Positions 22,866 through 34,740 of a stretch of DNA of 64,000 bases are shown here, one piece after another; the first letter of the stretch is position 1; each line of letters begins with the position of its first letter. The notes under the pieces are model-generated. The model saw only the letters and a list, made by a program, of their open reading frames with translations. It searched no databases and was not told where the DNA came from. Position numbers and translations under genes: made by a program. Source of the DNA: Acanthopleura granulata (Eukaryota > Mollusca > Polyplacophora > Chitonida > Chitonidae); contig JABBOT010000014.1 of the NCBI GenBank assembly GCA_016165875.1, forward strand, positions 13,951,432-14,015,431, written 5' to 3'.

Positions 22866-22925
22866 CATAGGGTGGTTACCGCCCTAGCGCGGCGCAATGA
22901 CTCAGAAGCCTCCCAATGCAGAATC
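22866..22925 (+). repeat. SINE head fragment
   Basis: Contains ctagcgcggcgcaatgact and cagaagcctcccaatgc, matching the tRNA-related head of the SINE. The rest of the element is absent. Confidence 0.65.
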
Positions 22926-25364
22926 CCGGGAATAGCACAATTGCATAGAAGGAATGACATCTCTTAGTTAAAAAGAGAAACTCACAGGAATAATAAAAAA
23001 GCTGAAACGTCTGAACTTTACGTTTATCAAGCAAAAGGGAAATCCTTCTTGATAAAGTCATTTCAGTGAAGTTATCGCAGTCTTGCCCGATGGAAGCTCT
23101 GATAGGAGGTGTCATAATAGTTTCGTTTCACCAATTACCGAACATCAGGAGGCAGGAACTGGTGGAGCCTAGAGGGGAAAATCTTGCTTAGAAACCGCTC
23201 TTCTGTCAGTCTGATTGAATCTCGGTCTGCTGAAAATTTATTTAAATAATCAGTAATACATGTTTACTAAGATTTCAGTTTTAAATTATTCATGTTTAAA
23301 AGAGAAGAAAACGTAAAGATGAAAGAGAGTGAAAATTTATTTACAGATATAGTCTTTATAATTATTTTGGTTTTCTCTTTCAGGAGAAAAATTTATTTGA
23401 AAATATTTTTGTGTGGTGGTTGTTTGGCACCACCTCTTGGTATATATTGTCTTTGTGTAATGATGTTATAAGTGACGATGTTACACATGTTTAATAAATA
23501 TTTTAATTTCATATTTATATGTTTAATATATTCATAAATATTATCATAGTTCAGACTAAATGCATATGCTTGAAAATAAAACAACTAATTTACATTCAAA
23601 TACAATTATCAGACATGCATCGCATCCTTGTTTAGAATATTATTAGGCACAATAATGACTTTTACTATGTATACCAAGATTTGATCCCAAATAATCACGA
23701 GGGCAGTCAGGGCCGTGTGCTTGCGGCGAAGTCTAGAGGAGAGGTAATCCACAGGTGTGGAACTGGTTACCTTTTGAGGGGTTAAGAAAAAGCCATGGAC
23801 TTCGAGCCCAAAGGTATACTTGATCTTGAGTTAACCAAGCAGTGTCTCTGTGGCTAATATTGATGTACAAGGTCAAGTCACGGAGATGCACAGGGTCTAG
23901 TTCTGAACAAAGTTGTTGTGAACCGTACATCTTTGATGTGTGACTGTGTACAGAAAAGCTAAGAGTTTAGGGCTACAGAAAGGTCGGCGTGTCCTCATTG
24001 TATGACTGAAATGCTCCAAAAGAGTATCTACGACGATCTGGATTGTCCTTCTGTCGGAAGGATAAAAAGGAAATACAAGGAAAGCATCCTTCCCTCTTTA
24101 TATTTATACGGTGGCATTTTAATGTTTATTAAGTTATAACGACATAACATTCAAAATAATTGAACTTTTGTGGTTCTGGAAGCGAAGTGGTGAAAATTGT
24201 CATCGATTTACCGAAGTAGTATTCAGTATTACGCTGAACTACCGCGGTGTGTTTTAGAATCCTTGACATGTTTTCGTCTATTGGGCATGTAAACCCCATT
24301 AGAGTGTCCTATTGTGCAGCACAAAGTAATTAAGTGATTAAATACATTTCACATGATTTTGTGTCAACAATATGAGTGTCTTGTCTTCTTGCACTCTTTT
24401 GCAGCATGACACAATATGTCGGCAACACCAGACTCTGCAGGACGAACATTCATAATTAGAGTGTCATCGGTTATTGCGTAGTGTAATTGCAGGATAATAA
24501 AGTATACGATGGTCTGAAAACGGAAGTTTTGCTTAAAACTCTCTACCCTGTGGTAATATCTTGGATTCGGATACTTAAGTGAATTGTACATGTGGGAATG
24601 TTTGGGCTTACTTCTACACTGGGGTTTCATAAACTGCTGCATCTGGAAACAAGCATTCTACAGGCATTAAATTGTGAAAGCAAGACACGCTTCTCTGAGC
24701 TGACAGAATAGCTGAGTCAAATCTATAGCAAAACAAAAAAGACATATTTTTCAAAATTGGGCGAAGCAAATCAAAACTTGGTGTCCCAAGAAAAGATGCT
24801 GACAATGAATTAACTTTCAATTTACAGCATACTAAACACACATATGCATCTCGAAAATCAGATAAATTGTCCAAGTCCAAAATAAGACCAAAACGTTAGG
24901 AATGGATGAAACAGCACGAAAACTCAGTAGTATCATGTAGTTGTCTGACATTTGAAAAAATTTAACATTGACAAATTATGTGAAGTTAGTTTCACAAACA
25001 GCCCCTTGGATAATAAACCGCTACAAAAGTGTATGGCTAAAAATGAAGAAATTATTGATTGGCAGGTGTCAGAAATATTCAGCCTGTTAAGACTAAAGAG
25101 GATCATTTGGTAGCCAGAGGTGGACTAGGCTATATGAACAAGTATAATAATGGATGTAGAATCTGTGTATTTCCCCTCTCCCCTCCAAAATATTAAATAA
25201 ATAAAAATAGTGAGATATAGGAAGATAATTATATGAAATTCCAGGAGTTTTTAACGTCCAAATCTTAATTTTACAGGAAGGCTTTATCTTGCATTTACTT
25301 TTAAAATTATCCCATTTTCAAATCACGATAAATATTCATATTTCACAATGAGCCAAGAGCCTGT

Positions 25365-25590
25365 CATCAATGTGAATGCTATGAGTTCACGGCCAGCTCT
25401 GGCCGACGTAGATCTACCTCCTCTCCAGTCAGAAGCAATAAAGTTTGCTTGCAGCATTCGGATGCCTGTTGGTTTCCTGTGGATTATGTTCGTTTCTTTC
25501 CACAATTGTTTAAAGCTGGACTCCATCTGTAGGTGAAATATTCCTGATTACGCTGTATATTACCTTTGAAATAATAAATATTTTTTAAAG
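25365..25590 (+). repeat. Degenerate SINE
   Basis: atgagttcacggccagctct matches the B-box region. Later gcattcggatgcctgttgg and taggtgaaatattcctgatt followed by acgctgta match the body and tail. An open frame over this interval is a repeat shadow, not a gene. Confidence 0.6.
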
Positions 25591-26061
25591 ATATTTTCTT
25601 ATTAAATTGTAATACCTTGAACATAATCTAGCGGGTTTTGTTTTAAATATTCATTTTCCACGTCATTTTACCTATAAAAAGCAGTACTTTTCTATTTTAA
25701 CCTTCTCACCTTTAAATTAGTGCTTTGTCCCATTCATCTCCTCTGTTCATGTTACATTTTAAAAGTATCATCAAAATGGTTATGTTTATCCGCAAGGAAA
25801 AAAACAGTTGTAGAAATGTACTTTACTTTGCTTCAAACATGAACATCCGAAGTTATCGTCTTTATACGCCATTAAAACAGTACGTTAATTTTGGACAAAT
25901 TTCTTGTCTTGCTTTTTTCCCAACCAAATAAACTCTGCTTCTAGATTTTCTTCTCACTGAAAATCCTTTCCACTCTCCGTGGCAACCCATATAAATATGC
26001 TACACTACTGACATACCAACAGGAGAATAGCGAGGACCTCAAGCCGCACCATCTGTGACCG

Positions 26062-27240
26062 CACTTCCACATAGCTTAACGTTGTTTTAACCATTGCCCT
26101 TTTTAGTTGAGTGATTTCTACACTGCATTCTACCAAGGCTAATGAATAGAAGGTAAGACACGAACCCAGTGCGTTACAGAATGACCCATGTATATTGCGA
26201 CAACGAAAACGATCAATCGGCCAAATAACGTTAATAATTCGTTCTAAAAGGTTAGATCCAGGAATTGAATTTCTCACGTTTTAATAACAAAAAGGAATGA
26301 TATGCCCAACTCAGAACTAGAACTTTCAAAGAGTTTCTTGGAGTTTTTTTTTTCTTTTTGCCCAAAAATGTCCTCAGACTTCGAGAAATGAAAAGTTTGA
26401 GTCGTGTTGGATCCTGTTGTATGCAACAAACATTCTTTATAATGTTTGCCTGGCCGATTCACCGGAATTTCCGACACATTGTATCATGGAGCAAAAAAGT
26501 GGCTGCAAACAACACACCAATGTTATTGTCACAAAATGATCTAAGTTGTATTCATGACTTAGTTATCTTGTGCTGTACAATCACAATGGTTCAATGGGGC
26601 TTACTTGCCAAATAGAAGAAAACCTTCCAGGGATGCTGAAACAGACTGTGGAGTTCACACTAAAAGTGGAACTACTTCGGTAAATGGGTGACAGCTTTGA
26701 CTATCTCAGAAATGCCCTCACAGGACTCTGCCCGCTTCGCTTCGACACCCCAACGATGTTTGTTGTAGGTAGACCGACCCATCCTGTAAATTCTCAAACG
26801 CGACTCAAACTTTTTCCACGAACTCAGAGGATTGTTTTCTTTTTTTTTTTGGTTTTTTTTTTTTTTTGTTTGTTTGTTTTTGGAAAAATAAAAGTCCCAG
26901 CAAGCACTAAAAAAATTCTTGTTTGTTGGGGAGTGAAATGTCTCGTGGGTATATCATTTCTTTCTTTATAAAAAGTAAGAATCTTAATTCGTGGATCTAA
27001 CCTTTTAAAACAAATTATTAGCATTTGGAGCAACTGTTTGTTGTCACAGTATACATGGCCCAGTTTCACTTTCCCAGCTACATCTTACATAACTTACACA
27101 AGTTAATTTGTCTCATTTCATTATACATCGCACAGAGTTTGTGTCTTACCTTTTATTCATTGCTCTTAGTAGCATCCAGTGTTAGATACAGTCAGTTAAA
27201 AATGCAAGGCTTAAAACAAACTCAAGGTTAAAACAAAGTT
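26062..27240. repeat. Foldback pair (diverged inverted repeat)
   Basis: The left arm 26062-26300 and right arm about 26950-27240 are reverse complements at moderate identity. Examples: ttctaaaaggttagatcc against ggatctaaccttttaaaa, and gaatagaaggtaagacac against gtgtcttaccttttattc. About 650 bp separate the arms, including a T-rich stretch near 26836-26880. Confidence 0.7.
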
Positions 27241-27771
27241 AATCTATGTGAAAGTGACATCACAGAGGACGTTGCTTTTAGTTGTTCCCACGTTTCTCTT
27301 GTTGGTAAATCAGTAGTGTGGCACTTACAGTGTTATAAATTTGACTCCGGAGTGGTAAGAAATCCAGTCAGAGCACAGTTTAGAAGATTACATAATAATC
27401 GAAATATAGGTATACCAGCTGCCAGCCAAAAAGGGTGTTCCGGATCAACACACGCAAGACCAGTTTCCAGATATAACAATTACCATTAAGAGGGGTAACT
27501 TCGAGTACTTATGGCTGAAGCAAAGTAAGATATTTCCACTGTTTTGTCTTTCAGATAAACATAGCCTCTTTGATGATGGTTTAAAATGTAACATCACTGC
27601 AAGCTCTCAAGTAGGACAAAACGTTGATCCTAAACTGAGGAGGTTAAATAAAAAAGTGCTGTTATTTTGTTCTAAGGGAAAATTAAGTAGAAAATCATTA
27701 CCTCTATTCAAAATCGAAACCATTGAATTCAATTATAGGCATTTCAGTTTAAGAATAAAACCTCTTACATA

Positions 27772-27990
27772 AGAATATTTATTGATTTGATTGGTGTTTC
27801 ACACAGTACTCAGAAATATTCGACTTGTAAACGACGGGCAGCATTATATAATTGTGGACAGAAACCGAACATGTTCCGGAGCAAACCCACGGCAAGTTGC
27901 TGGTTACCTTACTCTTTATTACTGGTGAAGAAATCAGCCAGAGATGGACCTGAAGTCAAGGCAGCCACCTTGGTGAGAGGATCCTAAATC
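27772..27990 (-). repeat. Diverged SINE
   Basis: Starts tttattgatttgattggtgt and contains cgacgggcagcattata and caagttgctggttacct. More diverged than most copies. Confidence 0.7.
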
Positions 27991-28274
27991 ATTGTAAAAT
28001 AAGAATATACAGCGCAATCAAACAATTGGATACGCTTATAGTTGAAAACAAGGCAAAATCTTTCCTATAAAATTTGATCATTAAATTATTAAGGAAAATT
28101 AACGTCTTTAAGTAAAGTTGGGAGTGACATTGCTAAAGCCATTCATGAATACAATGCACTTTCTTTTCAACTGCTTGGATAGGTTTTCTGCGAGAGAGAT
28201 TCGTTATACGATTATCCTATGAGAAATTACTTAAATATGATCGGTAACTAACCCCAGTTTTTGGCTCCGTGTCA

Positions 28275-28490
28275 TTTGTTTATTTATTTATTTGCTTGGT
28301 GTTTTACGCTGTCCTCGAGAATATTTCACTCATACCACGGCGATCAGAATCATGGTGATGCGAGACCGGGCAGAGCCCAGAGGAAATCCACGATCATCCA
28401 CAGCTTGCTGGCAGACCTTCCCGTGTACCGCTGGAGCGGAATCCACCCTGCTCCCGGGGGAGGCTACCCAGTCATTGAGTGGCGTGTAAG
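28275..28490 (-). repeat. SINE, partial
   Basis: Starts gtttatttatttatttgctt, then ggtgttttacgctgtcctcg, and contains gaccgggcagagcccagagg. The tRNA-like end is only partly present (ggaggctacccagtcattga). Confidence 0.85.
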
Positions 28491-28638
28491 TAATATTATC
28501 CCCAATTAGACAATATACTCTAATTTTCAATGAAGAGCAATGGTCACGTGAGATACGTGTTTCTTTTTTTTCCCACAAAATTGCAGCCGACATTACCTGT
28601 GTTGATTGAGGTTACCTCCCTTTGTTCGTCTCAACATA

Positions 28639-28711
28639 ATGTCCTCTCGTAAGCGGCTCGCAGAGGCATTGGCTGGTATTGACATCAAAAACATAAACAT
28701 CAGCGATAAAA
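28639..28711 (+). CDS. Candidate first coding exon, unknown protein
   Basis: ATG at 28639 opens MSSRKRLAEALAGIDIKN and runs to a good donor, aaaa|gtacgt, after 24 codons plus one base. The preceding sequence gaggttacctccctttg resembles motifs I associate with mollusc transcripts. I could not find a second exon, and the peptide matches no family I know. It may be chance. Confidence 0.2.
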
Positions 28712-31659
28712 GTACGTTAGGGACAAAAAGAGTACAGTTTCAATCTGATAATGTACAGTTTATTGCTATATCTAAAAGGATTTCTTTACAGAAATTACAA
28801 AAGAATATAAAATATATTCGATAAATAGATTTTTTAAATAAATGTCAATTCTTAGAATTACATGTACTCTAATACAATTTCTGAATAATTATAATTATAT
28901 TTCTGAAGGCTTAAAAGTGTCTTTACCAGACGAATATTAATCCTTAAATTTTCCGTCACTTTTTCCTCCGTCTTTTCAAAACACAGCTTATGCTTGGTTG
29001 AGTTACTGTGCCTATAAAACGAGACGAGTAAAGAGAAAATGTTTATCTGGGTAGATCACTAAAATTATAGTTCATACCTGGGTAACATTTTCAGCTGGAG
29101 TTGTCCGGGCACGAAGTCATCCTTATCCTATTTATACAGTGCAGAAGGATGCCCGTCGCTTGCAAACCTCCCCATAATGAGCTGGAAATCTTGCTTTCGT
29201 AACCGGACGCCTTTATATTTTGCTTGCTGTGATTGATACGTAAGTGACTCTAACTAATAAGAAATGCTCCGCTGTTTCTTCGTCAAGACCAAATCAAAAT
29301 ATTAAAACATCCAAACGCTGATTCAGGCGTTTAAATATCAAAGAACAACTCTAATTTCCCAATTTACGCAGAATCATTGTCGATCGTTTTTCCCTAAAGC
29401 CATACCACTTTATAAATGGATTTAATTTCGTCCGGTAATTCATTGCAGCTGGAAATAATAGGGCGCCAGAGCCTGCTTTATAATGAAGTCGGGCATAATG
29501 AAGGCTAGGGGAGCAACAGGGGCGAAATGTAAATAATTTAATACATTATAGAGGACCGAATGGTCAAGTCAGACATTCGGATGTCACTGTTAAACCATGA
29601 ATGAGTTCTCTCAGTCTACATTCCCAAAACTGCAGCTATGTAGGTCAAACAGATACATGTATGTAGGTATCAGTCGCACTCTGAAAGTTGTAATAAATTG
29701 TATTGGTGTAATGAACATGAGTACTTCTACTGCTTCTCGCAAAGGGTTAAGCGGGTGATTCTCTGAGATAAGTTTCATTTTAAATAAACATCACTTACTT
29801 ATTTCGTATATTTACATTTACATTGTGGTAGTAGTTTAAGGGTCAATATTTCGTACCATATCCAGATAAAATACAAAGAACCCGAAGTTTTGAAAAAGTC
29901 TTTGCTGGGGGTAAAATACACAAAGACTGATACATGGACAGTAAAACCAGAAGACCCACAACAGTGTTGTAGTTGCAAAAGAATGCTCACAGGTAACCGG
30001 TGAATTCTGCCGATCTGTCACTTTACCTCTGCTGGAGTTTTTTTCTAACCATTCGTAAAAATGGTTTTATCATATACCCATGCCCGTTACCCACATGATG
30101 CAGAGGCATATTATATTTTGCCGTATAGGATGATTGGCATATGTGTCCTCTGAAAACATGGACTACTTTCAATGTTTACTTTCAATGCGCCTTTTACCGG
30201 GGAAACCCACGAACTAACATCGGAATTTGGCGTGGTGTAACTACAACAACAGCATCTAGTTGTGAAGAAAACACATTTAATATATTCATTTTGACATATA
30301 AAGAAACGCCAAGCACACTCTACAAAGCCTCAGGGTGAGGGCGGGGTTGCATTATGTAACTTTCAAGAGTAAACTTGCTTGAAACAATTTGATCGCCGGT
30401 CTCACCCTTTTGGGCTTCAGTCTTATATTGTTTACACCGGATTTTTAAATTTAAAGTTCAGTGTTCAGTGAAAATATGACTCACCTTCTTGGTGAAAATC
30501 CTCAAACTTTTTCTCAAGGTAACATATACGCACGCTCACTGGAATAAATGTTCAATCAGAGGACATACTGATCAATCCAGTCGGCAACCTGACCTCGTTT
30601 CACTCGAACTGTTCAACGTGAAATAAATTTAAAAAACAGATGCCGTTCTCATGAATCCATCTTTCGATTCACAGAATGTAAACAGTAAAAAGGACACATA
30701 GGCTATATCCGGAGTTCACACATTTGCAGCAGTCGTCAATAGTTTCATCATTTCTACCATGGTATGTATCTCCGCTCAGTGCCCGATTTGAAAGTTTCCA
30801 CTGGTCGGGTGTCATTGCGACCAGGCACGATCAGAGATTGCATGGCCGCACAAGTAACATATTGTAAATAAATGTACTTCGCATCACTGTTGTAGACTCT
30901 CAGACCAAACTTCCAGTCAGTCATCATCTTTTATCCGTTCCTTTGAACGACATCTTTCTTTTTTTTTTAACTATAGAGTACGTTGAAACTTTACTCCCAT
31001 CATCCACGTCTGCCTCAAGTGATAACAGCGGGTGAGGGAAATCCCCTGGCGCAGGGATTAATCAGCGTTCCGTGAAATGACTGCCTTGTAGTAGTTTAAG
31101 CTGGTGGATGTCTTCCATATTGGTTTAATTTAAGTAGTTTCCATTTGAAAGTAAGGAGATAGAAATTTATAAAACATAATAATATTATAGAGCTGAAGAC
31201 ATTTTGCTAATTCATAGAAGAACTACATTTTGCCTCACAGGTTCTCTTAGCAAGTCAGGCTACCGACTAAGGAGAAACCGTGATATTTTTCACCATTTTG
31301 TACGCAGAAATAAGGTAAATGATAAATAGATTTTCATAACACCCGCGATGTTGTTTAAGCCCTCGTGGGCTGAGGTGGGCCTGACTCATAAGACTCGCTC
31401 TTAAAACTCGGCTGGTACGAGAAGCATAACATCACATAACTCCAGCTGATACACCTTTGCTGATCACACAATTATAATAATGTCTCTATAGAGTATCAAC
31501 TTACACATCCTCTAGCAACATGGCCCAAGTGAAGTCAGGTGAACAAAATACCACGATGTTCAATGACAACTTACTGGATTTGTCACAATAACCTTTATAT
31601 AGTGGGTAAAACTTCATAACCGTAGCTCTACACAGGTTTGGGGTTTGTGATACATTAAT

Positions 31660-31796
31660 TTTATTTATTAATTTTTTTATCTTTTACACGATAATCAAGA
31701 ATATTTGACATATACAGTATTGGCCAGTATAATGGTGGACGGGAACCGAGGCAGAGGCCGATGAAAACCCACGACCATCCGGAGGTTGTTTGTGAT
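31660..31796 (-). repeat. SINE, partial
   Basis: Contains ataatcaagaatatttgaca, ggccagtataatggtggac and acccacgaccatccggaggt. The tRNA-like end is absent. Confidence 0.8.
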
Positions 31797-31807
31797 GCAG
31801 CATACGA

Positions 31808-31890
31808 AAAACGACTGAGTGAGTGCTTCCGGTTTAACATCGTACTTAGCAATATTTCAGTCATACGACAACGAGGAGTACGATCAACGA
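31808..31890 (+). repeat. Second SINE-like family with a related core
   Basis: gactgagtgagtgcttccgg, then tttaacatcgtacttagcaa and tatttcagtcatacgacaac. This resembles a mollusc-type repeat whose core reads like gttttacgccgcactcagca. The core is related to that of the main SINE here. Confidence 0.5.
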
Positions 31891-34014
31891 GAGAACCCAA
31901 ATGAGTTCGTGCCAATTACAAGATGACACCCAGATTTCATTATTGACTTCCCGATTTGGCTGGCATGTCTGGAAATATCCATCTGTTCCAGTCAATGGCT
32001 TCATATTACAACAAATTGATGTGTCACACACATGTAGTAAAATTATAAGTGTACTGTTGCTTCGTATCATGATACCAAGGACTGTCTGTTTTCATGTACC
32101 GTGATTTGGAATGAATGTTGTCGTGTGTTACTCACTAAAGCTTCAGACTTCTCCTGACCCAGATTCATGAGTTGTTCTGACAAAGAATGTGTCAAATGTG
32201 CATGGCTAAATAGCACCAGGCGGAAATACCAAAGAGGAAGGATTCAGGGGTCGTCTTACAAAGCTGGGGTAAAGCTGCGACTAGGTGTAATCCTGTCAGG
32301 CGTGTGTCGCAGGAAAGACTGGCCGTCTTCTAAACCTAGAGTAGCTGCGACTTGATGTAAAGTTTGGTGCAAATCTACACCTGCCCCAGTAACATATATA
32401 TCACTACCATTGTTATGGCGTGCCTTAAGAAAGAGTTTAGGAGATTTGCTGCATGCATGTTGCTTAGAAGTGGTATTGAACTGTACTTCACAAACAGCAT
32501 CTAATCTATACTTTCCCTTGAACAGGATTTCATTACAAACTACTGGGGCTTATCACAGAAAGAACTGATAAATAGCACAAATCTTGTGTCAACAGCCTTC
32601 ATAACATGAGTTTCTTGATATGTTTTCTTCCCGTGGTACATGCATACCCTTCAAAATCTCTTATCACCGGCATCACCGTATCATGTAAACCGCTGACTAA
32701 GTGTCATTTAGTTTGAAATGTGTAGGCCACGTGCAGTTAACCGCATTCATGCATGTGTGTTATCCTCGGCAGTTTGATTGACAGATGGCAGTTTGAAATG
32801 GACATTGTGGCGGGAAAAAGTATGTAGGACAAAAAGAAATTAGTGCTAACGTCTCACATCCTTTATAATAAAGTGGGCGTCTCCAGTCTGTTTATCTTTA
32901 AACTGCCAAGTGACATAGCTCCTTTTTCAGTCATTTAAGTCGAGCACAACCCAAAGTTGTAACCAATCAGCACACCTTTCGTGGCGTAACACAACTGACC
33001 AATAATATTCTCGGAAAATCTCTTTTGCTAACCATGCTAAGTGTATATGTGTATCCACGCTAAACACTACACTATAATAGTGTCGCAAGTCAAACAAACA
33101 TTTATTTCTTCAACATCAGTGTGTGAAAAAGTTCACTTAAAACAAAAAGTTATTGTTTTAACCATAAAGCAAATCCTGTTCCAAAAATATCTTTTACAAG
33201 ACGATTAAAAGTACTGCGATAAAAGTCGTGTCCAACGTGAGCTCTGGATCACGTTTTCCTTCATCCCTAAATAAATACATGGAAGGGTCAAAAATTTAGC
33301 GAAATGAGCACTGGGGCATTTCCAGCTCGCTACAGCATCTATAACAACACAAAAATTGAAAATTTATTAGAATCACAAATAATTTATTACAGTGCTTGTT
33401 TAGAAAGTGTAAAATTTTAAAAATGTAAGAAAATATTTTCTGGGCCCATTTGATGCATCAGCAATGCTTTGCTGCCTTTTCACCTCTACTTGCAGGATAC
33501 TCGCTAAATGCCAAAATTAAAGTTAATACGAATAATACTATGCACGTCATAGTTGCGGCCAAAGAAAAAACATGTCTTTATTATTCACAGATCTTCATTA
33601 AGAAAAACAAGAAAACTTCATGTGTACAAACAATTTATAGGTGTGACGTGCCCTTTATTTGTGACCATTTCAATGCTATATCCGCTGTCGCCCCTACTCT
33701 GATTTTACTTCCAATATTGTGGTCTTTCATACTGGGTGTGTCACGTAGTAACACTTGTTTTTAAATTTGATTAAATCTCTGTGGTCTTGGTTTTTCGGTT
33801 TTCATATCTGGCATATAAACTATGTTGTTAAAAGAAGCTGCTCAGTATACTTATATATTACAAGTAGCAAGAAGCAGATCCTTGAGAAAGGTAAGGGCCA
33901 AAATTCCTTATTCCCGGATAAATTAATCATTTTTTCCTACTTTACTTTTTCTTTTAATTTCAACATATATATTTCACGAGTGTATAGGATTTTCGCAAAA
34001 AAGGATAAATTTTG

Positions 34015-34369
34015 GATTTATTTACTTATTTAATTGGTGTTTACGCTCTGCTCAAGAAGATTTCACTTATACGACGGCGGCCAGCATTATGGTGGGAGGA
34101 AACCTGGCAGTTCCCGGAGGAAACCCACGACCATTCACAGGTTGCTGACAGACCTTCCCTCGGAGAGGAAGCCAGCATGAGCTGGGCTTGAACTCACAAA
34201 GATCGCATTGGTGGGAGGCTTTGGGTCATTGCGCTTCGCTAGCGCGCTAACCGACTGAGCCACTTCAAGACACAAAAGTGTTTTGCTTATTTACAATGTT
34301 GCCATTTAATTACATGTATATAGTGCTCTAACTGGAAAGAACCTCTTTTGATAGGAAGTTTACGTTAGA
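34015..34369 (-). repeat. Inverted repeat, left arm (SINE plus 105-bp flank)
   Basis: 34015-34266 is a SINE on the minus strand; 34267-34369 is non-SINE flank running to gtttacgttaga. The whole block is the reverse complement of 39018-39372. The flank differs by about one base; the SINE part differs by about 20 substitutions and two short deletions (by eye). The arm ends about 370 bp before the ATP-grasp start codon. Confidence 0.92.
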
Positions 34370-34669
34370 GAGATTTCCTCATCCGCCTTTCATACAAACC
34401 AGAGGTCGACATTTTAGCACACATTTGGTGTTGGCTGAACCAACAGCTAGAATTAGGGTAAAGGAATGATTTTACGGCCTTGTAAAGTTGAAAGATTATC
34501 TGGTTAAACAAACTAGCCGATTTGTAGTGGACGAAACAAGGCCGGTGTGTCCTAGATTTTTAGGTAGGGTAAGTTATCATATATATGAACACAGCTTCGA
34601 GGTTTCAGTTGGTGGAATGTACATCACTGGGTTTAACTGAACTCACGTTACATGTGTAGTTACTTTACA

Positions 34670-34677
34670 TATATATG
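34670..34677 (+). promoter_or_regulatory. Candidate TATA box of the ATP-grasp gene
   Basis: TATATATG, 71 bp before the ATG. The spacing is plausible, but the region is AT-rich. Confidence 0.4.
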
Positions 34678-34740
34678 CTCCAGGGGATTTGAGAATTAAA
34701 AGGCATTCCTCACTGGGGAGACCCATTTGGGGCGGTCAAC

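Larger units (their letters stand above)
17093..34014. other. Gene-poor intergenic region
   Basis: No exon set with recognisable homology was found on either strand. It contains SINE copies, a foldback pair at 26-27 kb, dispersed repeat fragments and AT-rich DNA. Open frames here are short, lack family motifs and often lie on repeats. One weak candidate first exon is listed at 28639. Confidence 0.6.
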
